The position numbers were made by a program, and so were the translations under genes. A stretch of 38,564 nucleotides of DNA, taken from a virus. Below, piece by piece: positions 30,743-38,539 of the stretch. The notes below the pieces were generated by a model. The model did not search any database. It saw only the letters and a list, made by a program, of their open reading frames with translations, and was not told where the DNA came from. Numbering within the stretch: the first letter of the stretch is position 1; every line of letters begins with the position of its first letter. The stretch covers positions 1-38,564 of the IMG/VR virus record IMGVR_UViG_3300027736_000103. The stretch is one strand, 5' to 3'.

Positions 30743-30973
30743 TTACCAGTTTTTGCAAGACCAGTACCTAGCAGTCATTTTGCTCGGAGGATTTGAATCG
30801 CAACCATGCCTAGCTCTAAAACTACGCCTACGATCAGGATTACTCTTCTTGATCTTCATGTCAGGGTCGCCATATCGAATGGTCTTGGACTGACCATTTT
30901 GGCAGGCGCGTACAACAAACTTCTTCCGCTCGCCTGGTGTCCTTCTAGGACTATTGCAAGGCAAGTCACTCAT
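30743..30973 (-). CDS. small phage protein with RARHGCD/TARYWSCK motif
   Basis: A 76-residue very basic protein (MSDLPCNSPRRTPGERKKFV, then RRRSFRARHGCDSNPPSKMT, ending ARYWSCKNW). I recognise this pattern (KARH...aYWSxKvkW) from many aquatic phages, usually between tail-nozzle and internal genes, function unknown. Four cysteines could bind zinc. Its ATGA start overlaps the nozzle gene stop. Confidence 0.75.
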   Translation of the reverse strand: MSDLPCNSPRRTPGERKKFVVRACQNGQSKTIRYGDPDMKIKKSNPDRRRSFRARHGCDSNPPSKMTARYWSCKNW

Positions 30974-32820
30974 ATTGTCTGTTGAATTTGGATTGTATCC
31001 GGATTTGCCGCAGCCGTGATTTGGCGAATTGCCATCTTGTTGGCTGGAGTAGAAATCTTGATATTAAGCAACCGCCACTTCTCGTACTTTCTCAAATCTG
31101 CCGCCAACTTCTTTTTGACTGATGTTGGAAGTATTGCTGGCAACACAAATGGAAGTGTTAATACTGAACTTGAAATGTCAATATTTGACTGAACATCAAT
31201 ATCCCCAACGTCTGTATCTCGCTGAATTGAAATAGTTGCATCATTTGAAAATGAGTTGTCAAAGATAACTTCAAAATGACTTCCGTATTTCAACGAAAAA
31301 GGGTCACCAAAATTAAAGTCTTTAGTGCGAACATATGATTCGTATGTAGTTCCAGCATCTTTATAGTCATCACTTGTAGTTCCAGCTGGAGACTTGTATC
31401 CAGCATACTTCTCAATAATTCCATTTGTCTTCTTGAACATTGCCCTGGAACCTTCTTGATTAAAGTTAGTAAGCGTAAACTGCATTACCTGTGGACTCCA
31501 AGTTCCTTCAAATGCGCCAAGGGCTGTGTTGTAAACCAAAAGCGTGTCGTTGTAATCGTTTGAGCCGGTAGGTATGGCAAGGAAATAGCGGTTGTCATAG
31601 TAAATTGCAGTAGCTACGCGAATAGAGTCCGTATTGATACTCTGAATTACATTCTTAACAACCTCTGAAATTGGTATGCCAACAGAGCTAAAATCGTCCG
31701 CAACAGACCTGACAAGCGACCTAATTCCGTTATCGGATAGGAACAGAATATCACTGCTTACCTGGACTGCTGTTCCGGTTGCAACGCATCCGGTATTGTT
31801 CGAAATGATTGAAACTATCCAATCTGCTCCAGAAGCAGCATCATTTGGAATGTCAACTTGGAATACCCTACGTTTCTTGAATACAATCAGCCTATTCTTG
31901 TAGTATGGTACAACTGCCGTAATCGCATCGCCATCGTCTCCGTTTACAACAATGCTGTTTGTCAGGTCCCATATGGATGGATCAAGAAGATCAGAAGCAT
32001 AAAGTGTGTTTCGGTTAGCTCCAGACCCAACACCAAACAACCTATTTTCAGCATTTACAAGAATCCTCAAATTTGACGGAGGCGGACTGACTGTGGCAGT
32101 AGCCGTAGCACCAGATCCATTCCCAATAATTGTAACTGTTGGCGATCCAAGATATCCAGATCCACCATTAACAACAGTAACTCCAGTAACAGCGCCTCCT
32201 GCAACAGTTGTAATTAACTCTGGCATCGTCCCGCCAAGAGATGGGCCAGCAATAATTGCGGTTGCGCTAGTGTAATTGCTACCTGCTGTTGTTACTGTAA
32301 TAGCCCTTACTTTACCACCCTGCCTTGTTACAGCAGTTCCATCCCAATAATGTAAATCGCTGTCCGAGTCGGATATATACATTTTATCGACAAATTGAGC
32401 AAAAGATGTTTCAACATCTTCTGCAACACTATAACCATCTCTCCATTGATAAGATGCTGAAGACCATGTAGTGCTTGTCGTGTTCCATATAAAATAAGGA
32501 GGGTGAATCGTTGCACTACCATTTGACTCAATGCTGTAAAATCTGCCACCAGTAACAGTAAGCAATTGCTGGTATGCAGATGTTTCGTAATACCGCATTC
32601 CTCCGACTGATGTTACTGCGCTAGTCGCTCCAGTTGCAAAACTTGTTGCGCCTACGCGAGTCTCAAGATTACCCTTTGGAGAAAGGGTCATATTGTACAA
32701 CTCTTGTACTTGGTTCTCGGCTAGTAGGTCAGACTGAAGACCGCTGGCTTGACCACCAGTAAAATTGCGTATTCCGTCAAAGGACAGAACATCGTCCAAA
32801 TTGTCGCTGTAATAAGGCAT
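30970..32820 (-). CDS. tail nozzle / stabilisation protein
   Basis: A 616-residue protein of the T7 gp12-like or phage stabilisation class that forms the lower short tail. The N-terminal part has QVQELYNMTLSPKGNLETRV. The core propeller-like region has NAENRLFGVGSGANRNTLYA and DPSIWDLTNSI, then FLSDNGIRSL. Between residues about 170 and 250 there are two tandem Gly-rich repeats (VVNGGSGYLGSPTVTI and a first copy near AGSNYTSATAII), apparently an inserted beta domain. It overlaps the small basic gene by ATGA. Family by motif and location. Confidence 0.8.
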   Translation of the reverse strand: MPYYSDNLDDVLSFDGIRNFTGGQASGLQSDLLAENQVQELYNMTLSPKGNLETRVGATSFATGATSAVTSVGGMRYYETSAYQQLLTVTGGRFYSIESNGSATIHPPYFIWNTTSTTWSSASYQWRDGYSVAEDVETSFAQFVDKMYISDSDSDLHYWDGTAVTRQGGKVRAITVTTAGSNYTSATAIIAGPSLGGTMPELITTVAGGAVTGVTVVNGGSGYLGSPTVTIIGNGSGATATATVSPPPSNLRILVNAENRLFGVGSGANRNTLYASDLLDPSIWDLTNSIVVNGDDGDAITAVVPYYKNRLIVFKKRRVFQVDIPNDAASGADWIVSIISNNTGCVATGTAVQVSSDILFLSDNGIRSLVRSVADDFSSVGIPISEVVKNVIQSINTDSIRVATAIYYDNRYFLAIPTGSNDYNDTLLVYNTALGAFEGTWSPQVMQFTLTNFNQEGSRAMFKKTNGIIEKYAGYKSPAGTTSDDYKDAGTTYESYVRTKDFNFGDPFSLKYGSHFEVIFDNSFSNDATISIQRDTDVGDIDVQSNIDISSSVLTLPFVLPAILPTSVKKKLAADLRKYEKWRLLNIKISTPANKMAIRQITAAANPDTIQIQQTI

Positions 32821-32829
32821 AAGCCTCCT

Positions 32830-33528
32830 TTACGCTGAGAACATTTCTTCGATTGTTAACTCACCAAGGCTTTGAGGTGTAATCTGCTTAACGCCACCAA
32901 CCTGGCTCAATTCGTAATTAGCCATTAAAGCAAGATCAGCATTAGCAGTCTGTGTGATGGCCTGTGCCTTGGCATATTGACGCTCACGTTCTAGGGCATC
33001 AGAATGCGTCAAGGCAAGAACGAGGTGATGCACATGAGGAAGTCGAAGCTCGTCATCAAGAGCAGCTTGGGATGGAGGAAAGTCAACAATAATATTTGTG
33101 CGAGTAAGGCATTTGAGTTTCTCTACCACTCGCAATGGAGTTGTTCCGGCGGTTTTTAACCTTGGATAAAGGTTTAGTTCTGCAACTCCGCTGCTATTAC
33201 GTCCTGTAAAATGGTATGTATCTGGATCTCCAGTACGATCATCTGAAAGCAATCCTGGGTCTTGACTGATGATTGTTGCTAGATCAATTGGATCAACTTC
33301 CGCATCATTGTATGCAACAGAAAGAGGTGTTTCAACATTTGTCCCTAAAGTAATAAGGCGAGCGGTTCCAACGGAATAGGTGGAGTTTGTTACAGTCTCA
33401 CGCCAAGGCGCAAAGTCCCATACGCGCCGGTAGGCCAAGCTTGCTGCCTTCTGTAAAAATGTAAGCGTGTCCGAGTCGGTCTTTCCAACCTTCTCACCCG
33501 CATATTGGGCGATTTCAGTTAATGTCAT
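32830..33528 (-). CDS. tail tubular protein A-like (head-tail adaptor)
   Basis: A 232-residue protein of gp11-like adaptor size, placed just before the nozzle gene. It starts MTLTEIAQYAGEKVGKTDSD, has RRVWDFAPWRET, and a C-terminal helical part (HVHHLVLALTHSDALERERQ, AKAQAITQTA). In podophages the adaptor ring joins portal to nozzle. Ten bases separate it from the nozzle gene. The name rests on size, order and the helical end. Confidence 0.75.
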   Translation of the reverse strand: MTLTEIAQYAGEKVGKTDSDTLTFLQKAASLAYRRVWDFAPWRETVTNSTYSVGTARLITLGTNVETPLSVAYNDAEVDPIDLATIISQDPGLLSDDRTGDPDTYHFTGRNSSGVAELNLYPRLKTAGTTPLRVVEKLKCLTRTNIIVDFPPSQAALDDELRLPHVHHLVLALTHSDALERERQYAKAQAITQTANADLALMANYELSQVGGVKQITPQSLGELTIEEMFSA

Positions 33529-33531
33529 TTA

Positions 33532-33693
33532 TTACTCTTTGTCTGGAGGAAGCGGAGTGTTGCCTTCGGAAATCCATTTTAGATACTCTTGGTAATCGGT
33601 GTTGGCTGGGTCATTTGGAATATATGCTCCATCAAGAACCCGCAAAATCCCGCTATCAATATCTCCAGAAATTTTTCTTAAAAGTTTATACAT
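33532..33693 (-). CDS. small tail-associated protein with IPxDxxNxDYQxYLxW motif
   Basis: A 53-residue protein. The motif AYIPNDPANTDYQEYLKWIS, then GNTPLPPD, is widespread at the ends of phage fibres or as separate small proteins, possibly an assembly or tip-binding element. I chose the ATG at 33693, one base after the fibre stop; a longer in-frame form would overlap the fibre gene. Confidence 0.7.
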   Translation of the reverse strand: MYKLLRKISGDIDSGILRVLDGAYIPNDPANTDYQEYLKWISEGNTPLPPDKE

Positions 33694-33694
33694 A

Positions 33695-35314
33695 TTAAAG
33701 CTCTGAGTTTCCAGCCAAATAAGCTGTTGCTGAAGTTGCAACAATAATAGAACAAATTCCTGCTACCAAATTTGCAGAACCTTGAGATATTCCACTTGAA
33801 GATCCAATTCCATATTTATATGATGTAAAATTTCCTCCAGAAAAATTTCCTTGAACTGCTGCATTAGAGTTTGATGGGGCAAAATTTGATATGGACGAAA
33901 TCTCAAGAGTTGGAGTTGATCTCATTTCAAATAGCCAAGGCTTAATAATTCCAGCTACGCCTGTTGTACTGAACGCAGACATATTCCCAACTTGTTCATT
34001 ATTTGCAAAACTAAATTTTTGATAATACCTCTGACACAATTCCAACTCAGTTCCAATCGGCCTACGCTCAAAGTCGGTTGCGGTTGAGCCTGCTTCGAGT
34101 TGGACATTGTCAATCGTCCAAGTTCCGCTGGTTTGCGCTCCAACAGTAAACACAATTTCAATTCCAGTAGTTGCGGCTGAAGGAATTGAGATTTGTGCGC
34201 TGTAGGTAGTTAGAGTAGATGTAACCGTAAATGTTCCAGTAGCAATCTGAGTGCGGGTTGGGCTTGCTAGTGTTCCAAAAGCATCAGAAGTGCTGGCGTA
34301 ATAAGCAGTCCAAGTTACGGATGTTAGCAAGCTATTGGCAAGCTGTACTGATAGAGTTGCAGTTGAGCCAGCAAGATCAGTTGTATTTGTGGCTTCAAGT
34401 CTAGTTCCAAATCCAATAGCCGTAACGGATGCCGCTCCAGTAAATCTATAGATAAACTCATTGGGAGCAGTTCCGGCTACACGCTGACCGGTTACATTAG
34501 CACCTGTGCAGTATCCGTAGAAACGATCTACCGAGTAAGCCAATGCAGCAGCAGCGGTAAATGTCTGACTCGCCCCAGCATTCCTCTGATCAATTCGCAT
34601 ATCACCATTGATGATACGATTGCGGAAACCAGTTAATCCACTCGTAATTGCAGCCGTGCCAGTGCTTGTGACTTGACCCTTTGCGTTAATCGCAAGAACC
34701 GGAACAGATGTTGAACCACCATAAGTTCCCAGGGTTGCGCCAGTAGTTCCAAGGGTACCTGTTCCCTGGCTAATCGTAAAGTCTCCAGTAAGCGTTGTAG
34801 ATAGATTGCCAATCGTTCCAGTTGTGCTGTTGAGCGTTGCAACCGTTCCAGATGTAAAGATGCCAGCAGTTCCGGTTGTGGTTCCAGAGGTTAAGGTTGG
34901 AATCAATCCAGTTGTAATCGTTCCGTTAGTAATCGTTGCCGCAGTCGATGTGGTTGTTCCAGCGGTAAGATTTGGAATTGTTCCGGTTGTAATCGTTGCG
35001 CTGGTGCTGACTGTCCGATTGCCAGTAGCCGTACCGTAGGTCAACGCGCCAGTAAGGTTAAGGCTTGTGAATGTTCCAGCAGTAAGTCCGTCATCAATAA
35101 GATTTTGAACTGTTACCTTGCGCGGAGCTAGAGATGCGTCAACGCTGTCTGGAGCGATAAGAAGCAGATCAGCCGTACCAATGGTTGTAATCTCCTGCTG
35201 GTTCTTGATGATCGCAGAATTGACAAGCGCGGTATCGATTAGGTTATGCAGGCCAGCGGCAGTAACAGTGCCGTTGGTGGAAAAAGTCTGCTGACGATTG
35301 ATTATGTTTGCCAT
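33695..35314 (-). CDS. tail fibre / receptor-binding protein
   Basis: A 539-residue fibre-like protein. The N-terminus has SVDASLAPRKVTVQNLIDDG. Residues about 85-215 are a Thr/Gly/Ile-rich repeat shaft (GTIPNLTAGTTT, GLIPTLTSGTTT, GTVATLNSTTG). The motif FRNRIINGDMRIDQRNAG marks the start of a C-terminal beta-sandwich-type domain ending with DNVQLEAGSTATDFERRPIG and ELCQRYYQK, a pairing known from aquatic phage fibres. It probably binds the host. The next gene repeats the shaft design. Confidence 0.75.
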   Translation of the reverse strand: MANIINRQQTFSTNGTVTAAGLHNLIDTALVNSAIIKNQQEITTIGTADLLLIAPDSVDASLAPRKVTVQNLIDDGLTAGTFTSLNLTGALTYGTATGNRTVSTSATITTGTIPNLTAGTTTSTAATITNGTITTGLIPTLTSGTTTGTAGIFTSGTVATLNSTTGTIGNLSTTLTGDFTISQGTGTLGTTGATLGTYGGSTSVPVLAINAKGQVTSTGTAAITSGLTGFRNRIINGDMRIDQRNAGASQTFTAAAALAYSVDRFYGYCTGANVTGQRVAGTAPNEFIYRFTGAASVTAIGFGTRLEATNTTDLAGSTATLSVQLANSLLTSVTWTAYYASTSDAFGTLASPTRTQIATGTFTVTSTLTTYSAQISIPSAATTGIEIVFTVGAQTSGTWTIDNVQLEAGSTATDFERRPIGTELELCQRYYQKFSFANNEQVGNMSAFSTTGVAGIIKPWLFEMRSTPTLEISSISNFAPSNSNAAVQGNFSGGNFTSYKYGIGSSSGISQGSANLVAGICSIIVATSATAYLAGNSEL

Positions 35315-35315
35315 A

Positions 35316-36050
35316 TTAAGCTGTAAACCTCATTGCGGTTGCGTATAGCGTTCCTGCGGGAGTTGTGCCGTGGGAAGTTATATCTGTATTAAGTATTACA
35401 TATCGAATCGTATCTGCTGATTCAACCCTAAACGAAGGAATGAGCCTTTGAGCCAAGGTAGCGTTTGTTCCTGTGCTTGAGCCAATTGATGTAAGCCCAC
35501 CAAAGACGATGTCTCCCAAGGCTGCGCCTGTTACCGCAAATGTTCCTGTTGTAACATTTGATCCCGCTGTAGCCGAGTCTAGGTCTTGGAATGTAGAGCC
35601 AGTAAACGCTGCCGTGCCATAGCTGACAGCAGTAAGTCTTGGACCAGCCGCGCCAACTTTCAGCGTGCCGACTGTTGCAGTGTTCGTTACTGCAAGCGTG
35701 CCAATCGTGGATGTATTTACTGATTCAGTTCCAATCGTGGCTGTTCCTGTAGATGCCGTAAAACTTGTTCCAAATGTCGCTGGGCCAGATACAAATAGAG
35801 TTCCAATCGTTGCCGTTCCAGTTGACGCTGTTAGGTTTGTCCCAAAAGTAACAGCACCAGTAAGGATTGAGGCTCCATCAACCGAGAACGATCCAGTGCT
35901 TTTTACTCCGGATGTGGAAAGTGACAATGCCGAAGAAGTATCATCGCCATCAGTAATAACCTGTAGAGATCCATCAAGACCAGTTGTGCTAAACGTCTTG
36001 ATAAGCTGTCCAAAGCTACTGCTAATCGTTTGTGTTCCAAGTGTGGGCAT
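35316..36050 (-). CDS. tail fibre-like protein with repeat shaft
   Basis: A 244-residue Thr/Gly/Ser-rich protein. It has tandem units FGTNLTASTGTATIGTLFV, FGTSFTASTGTATIGTESV and shorter TIGTLAVTNTATVGTLKV, then a C-terminal globular part with LAQRLIPSFRVESADTIRYV. It shares the Gly-Thr repeat style with the neighbouring fibre and probably forms a beta-rich trimeric stalk. It lies 1 base upstream of that gene. No enzymatic domain is seen. Confidence 0.7.
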   Translation of the reverse strand: MPTLGTQTISSSFGQLIKTFSTTGLDGSLQVITDGDDTSSALSLSTSGVKSTGSFSVDGASILTGAVTFGTNLTASTGTATIGTLFVSGPATFGTSFTASTGTATIGTESVNTSTIGTLAVTNTATVGTLKVGAAGPRLTAVSYGTAAFTGSTFQDLDSATAGSNVTTGTFAVTGAALGDIVFGGLTSIGSSTGTNATLAQRLIPSFRVESADTIRYVILNTDITSHGTTPAGTLYATAMRFTA

Positions 36051-36058
36051 TTAGTCTC

Positions 36059-36286
36059 CTATCCGTTAAAGCGATTTTTAAGTACATCCCAGGCCATTGA
36101 ACATACTAGCCCAATTAAGCCAGCAACAGCCAAAACCCTCGTCCGGAGGTGTTCCAGCGCAGATAATCTATTAGCAACATCCCCGTGGAAAGCAAGTGAC
36201 CTTTCTACCATAGCGTATAATTGAACTTGACGTTCCTCCATTCTGGCAAGTCTGATTTCCAGCTCCCATACTTGCTCTTCACTCAT
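36059..36286 (-). CDS. coiled coil plus C-terminal membrane helix (XhlA-like)
   Basis: A 75-residue protein with an acidic/basic coiled coil (ELEIRLARMEERQVQLYAMV) and a C-terminal membrane helix (VLAVAGLIGLVCSMAWDVL). This topology matches hemolysin XhlA-like phage proteins associated with lysis. Its start shares ATGA with the small lipoprotein gene, giving a second membrane/lipoprotein pair away from the holin cassette. Confidence 0.6.
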   Translation of the reverse strand: MSEEQVWELEIRLARMEERQVQLYAMVERSLAFHGDVANRLSALEHLRTRVLAVAGLIGLVCSMAWDVLKNRFNG

Positions 36287-36414
36287 GGCTTAACCTTGCC
36301 AGCATCTTCGGCTGCACCCATGTCACTATATCGTGGAAGATCGGAATTAGACTGCTTTGGGGGGCAGCAAGATGAAAGCAATAGACACAATAAAATTGGG
36401 TTAATAAATTGCAT
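36283..36414 (-). CDS. 43-residue lipoprotein
   Basis: A small protein with signal MQFINPILLCLLLSSCC containing a lipobox (LSSC), then a short polar part (PPKQSNSDLPRY and DMGAAEDAGKVKP). It overlaps the end of the lectin-like gene by 14 bases and the next gene by ATGA. It could be an outer-membrane spanin partner or a surface lipoprotein. It is tiny, so it needs expression evidence. Confidence 0.6.
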   Translation of the reverse strand: MQFINPILLCLLLSSCCPPKQSNSDLPRYSDMGAAEDAGKVKP

Positions 36415-37144
36415 ATTTTGTATTGAGATACGCCTCAACCTGCTGGCGTTCTGTACCACTTAATTTTCTATTGTAAGATATAATTTCACATAATTTACCA
36501 TAAAAATACTCAAGATAATCTTCCGCATTAAAGTCGTAAAAAGTTCCTATAATAAAACAATTTCCAGAATTATATGTGTTAAGTGAAAGTTGACTAGAGC
36601 CAACAAGAGTGCCATTTGAATAAAGATTTCCATTTGTTCCATCATAATCAGCAGTAGCAATTTTCCATACATTATTTTGGTATGATGGTCCAGCTATGTC
36701 AGCACCATATCCGGCAAGATATGGACTAGAATTTAGACCATCATTTCTTGCTTGTATCATAAAAAATGTTCCAGTATCATTAGCGTCAAGATTGCTCTGT
36801 CCGCATATTGTGTTGGAATCTGTTGCCTCGTTATCAGTATAATAAACAACAAAAAATGTTCTTGCTGCTGATCCGCTAAATACTCCTTGACCTACCATTC
36901 TACTTCCAGCGAAAGCAAGTGCTGGTTTGCCATTTTTTGCATTACTTACAAATGTTGGATTTATTTGTGATGTAGAATTTTTCCCATTTCCACTCTGATC
37001 CGCCCATGCTGCTACATCAGATCCAGAAAGAGTAACACCAGCATCGGCTTTAAGCCATAGGGATAGGCCAGATTTTGGAATTTGTGAAGCACTACCAGTT
37101 TTTCGCAAACTTTGAACCCCAAGTCCTAGTGCTAATCTTGGCAT
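36401..37144 (-). CDS. LamG/concanavalin-like tail protein
   Basis: A 247-residue beta-sandwich protein. The entry GLSLWLKADAGVTL and AAWADQSGNG, then FFVVYYTDNEATDS, and the end EIISYNRKLSGTERQQVEAY form the usual LamG/Laminin_G_3 pattern of carbohydrate-binding domains. It lies between fibre genes and small shaft genes, so it may be a receptor-binding accessory. I chose ATG at 37144; a TTG five codons upstream is also possible. Neither has a strong ribosome site. Confidence 0.75.
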   Translation of the reverse strand: MPRLALGLGVQSLRKTGSASQIPKSGLSLWLKADAGVTLSGSDVAAWADQSGNGKNSTSQINPTFVSNAKNGKPALAFAGSRMVGQGVFSGSAARTFFVVYYTDNEATDSNTICGQSNLDANDTGTFFMIQARNDGLNSSPYLAGYGADIAGPSYQNNVWKIATADYDGTNGNLYSNGTLVGSSQLSLNTYNSGNCFIIGTFYDFNAEDYLEYFYGKLCEIISYNRKLSGTERQQVEAYLNTKYAIY

Positions 37145-37207
37145 ATAATTAAAATTCAATCATCTGCCAATCAATCAATTTAATTGGCTATTTGACTATT
37201 TATAAAA

Positions 37208-37447
37208 TTAACCGGCTTTGTATCCAATTACAGTTCCAGTGCCAGCCGTATAACTGTCAAATTCTCCGTAAATCACATTACCAGATCCAATTGTAATTCC
37301 AGTAAGAGTTCCATCATATCTTCCGCTAATTGAGCTAAACGTGGTATCTGTGAGCATTTGAATTGCCCAATAACCAGGAGTTGCAGTACCCGTGCTACCA
37401 ACGGAAAATCCGTATTGACCTTGAAATTTATCTAATGCTCTTGACAT
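37208..37447 (-). CDS. small beta-rich structural protein (paralog 1)
   Basis: A 79-residue protein with GYWAIQMLTDTTFSSISG, then GTLTGITIGSGNVIYGEF and ending GTVIGYKAG. Such short proteins with Q.L.DT.F and a final AIxYKxG are common near phage fibres and may decorate the tail or head. The gene at 37456 is a likely paralog sharing the STATL/AGVTVYGDI-type second half. Confidence 0.6.
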   Translation of the reverse strand: MSRALDKFQGQYGFSVGSTGTATPGYWAIQMLTDTTFSSISGRYDGTLTGITIGSGNVIYGEFDSYTAGTGTVIGYKAG

Positions 37448-37455
37448 ATTTTTAA

Positions 37456-37692
37456 TTAATCCTTGCGATTGTAAATTGCCATTGCTCCTCCAGTTAAAGC
37501 AACTTGGTCAATGTCACCATAAACGGTTACACCTGCGTTAAATGTTGCTGTGCTTGTTGCTCCACTAATAATAAGTGTAGCCGTTGAAAGCGTAAGAGCA
37601 GTTACTGCATCGTAGCTTCCAGTATTAGTGGAAGCTGACGATGCAATAATTGTCCCAGCATTACCAAGCGTAAGGCGGGATAATAGACGCAT
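37456..37692 (-). CDS. small beta-rich structural protein (paralog 2)
   Basis: A 78-residue protein with ASTNTGSYDAVTALTLSTAT, then FNAGVTVYGDIDQVALTGGA and the end MAIYNRKD. The second half resembles the protein at 37208 (VxYGxxD/FxxxxxxxG...AIYxxK), so the two probably arose by duplication. Its start overlaps the next gene's stop by one base (37692). Confidence 0.6.
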   Translation of the reverse strand: MRLLSRLTLGNAGTIIASSASTNTGSYDAVTALTLSTATLIISGATSTATFNAGVTVYGDIDQVALTGGAMAIYNRKD

Positions 37693-37886
37693 TAAGTGTG
37701 AAGTGCAATCCGGTAGGATGTGCCGTTAAGGGTCACGTTCAAGGACGCAGGGGATGTTGCGACTGTGTTAACAGTGCCACCGCTGGAGCTTGCAGTAAAC
37801 TCAATGACGTTTGTGAAGCCTTGAGCGTCAATACGCACAGCTTTGTTCTTAGCCTTAATTGGGCTTCGATAAAACTCATTACTCAT
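37692..37886 (-). CDS. small hypothetical virion protein
   Basis: A 64-residue protein with a basic start (FYRSPIKAKNKAVRIDAQGF) and a Thr/Ser-rich beta end (SLNVTLNGTSYRIALHT). No family recognised. It lies between capsid-side and fibre genes; a virion role is inferred from location. Confidence 0.55.
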   Translation of the reverse strand: MSNEFYRSPIKAKNKAVRIDAQGFTNVIEFTASSSGGTVNTVATSPASLNVTLNGTSYRIALHT

Positions 37887-37887
37887 T

Positions 37888-38166
37888 TTATTTTCTCCTT
37901 ATAGCCGCACGTTTGATGCTATCTGGCGTGTACTGGCTTCTAAACCTACTGCCAAGCTTTTGTTCTTGGCGGTAGTACCCCTTCATTAAGTTTGTTTGAT
38001 TGACTCCTAGCGGGTTGTCGAGGGGTTCGCCAACCCCCACTAGGGCCAATCTTTGCGGAACTGTGAATCGTTTAAGATAACGAGGGACATAGTCCCTTTC
38101 GGCTACAGCCTTTTCCAGTTCGATAACTTTCCCATTTCTGGTGTCCTCGTACTGGTAAACAGGCAT
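37888..38166 (-). CDS. FmdB-like small phage protein without zinc cysteines
   Basis: A 92-residue protein starting MPVYQYEDTRNGKVIELEKA, which resembles the start of FmdB/CxxC-type regulators (MPxYEYxC) but lacks the CxxC zinc knuckles, followed by a basic helical remainder (GYYRQEQKLGSRFRSQYTPD). It sits next to the repeated small acidic gene and its start codon is duplicated at positions 6-8. Function unknown. Confidence 0.6.
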   Translation of the reverse strand: MPVYQYEDTRNGKVIELEKAVAERDYVPRYLKRFTVPQRLALVGVGEPLDNPLGVNQTNLMKGYYRQEQKLGSRFRSQYTPDSIKRAAIRRK

Positions 38167-38167
38167 A

Positions 38168-38539
38168 TCAGCTATAGTTCTTCTTATCCGATTCCTCGGC
38201 CAACTTCATCATCTTTTCCTCTTCGGACATTGAATTTTCACCCTCGGCCATGTCTTCCGACTTGTCCTTGGATTCACTCTCGCTCATGGCGTGTTCCACA
38301 TTAACGTGGGCAATGCCATTCTCGATCATGTCAATCGTTCCGGAGAGTTCAACAGAATCACCTACTTCCGGTGCAACATCTTCGCTTCCATCGTTCATTT
38401 CGAACTTGGAAACAGGAAGCATCACCATTCCAGCTTTCGCCATTTTTTTCATAGGTTTTTCAGATGAAGGAGAAGACGGGGAGGTTTTATCCTCCCCGCC
38501 TTTCCGAGGTCCCATACCAATTACTAGCATGGTTCCCAT
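38168..38539 (-). CDS. small acidic phage protein (copy 2)
   Basis: A 123-residue protein, the same locus as the copy at 10-381, with four amino-acid differences (GEDKTS versus GEGETS and KMAKAG versus KMMKSG). The last part (MSESESKDKSEDMAEGENSM) is identical. If the contig is circular, only one copy exists per genome and the other is a strain variant. Confidence 0.8.
   Translation of the reverse strand: MGTMLVIGMGPRKGGEDKTSPSSPSSEKPMKKMAKAGMVMLPVSKFEMNDGSEDVAPEVGDSVELSGTIDMIENGIAHVNVEHAMSESESKDKSEDMAEGENSMSEEEKMMKLAEESDKKNYS
38477..38498 (-). terminator. GC-rich hairpin downstream of capsid gene (copy 2)
   Basis: The same perfect 8-bp stem (CGGGGAGG/CCTCCCCG) as at 319-340, with loop bases changed from GTGAAA to ATAAAA on the minus strand. 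The stem is unchanged while two of twelve differences hit the loop, which argues weakly for a selected RNA structure. Confidence 0.4.

Noticed and set aside
34806-36054. Plus-strand frames rich in Val/Pro/Ala opposite the fibre genes
   Set aside because: They are complements of Gly-Thr repeats; their simple composition follows from the repeats, not from coding.
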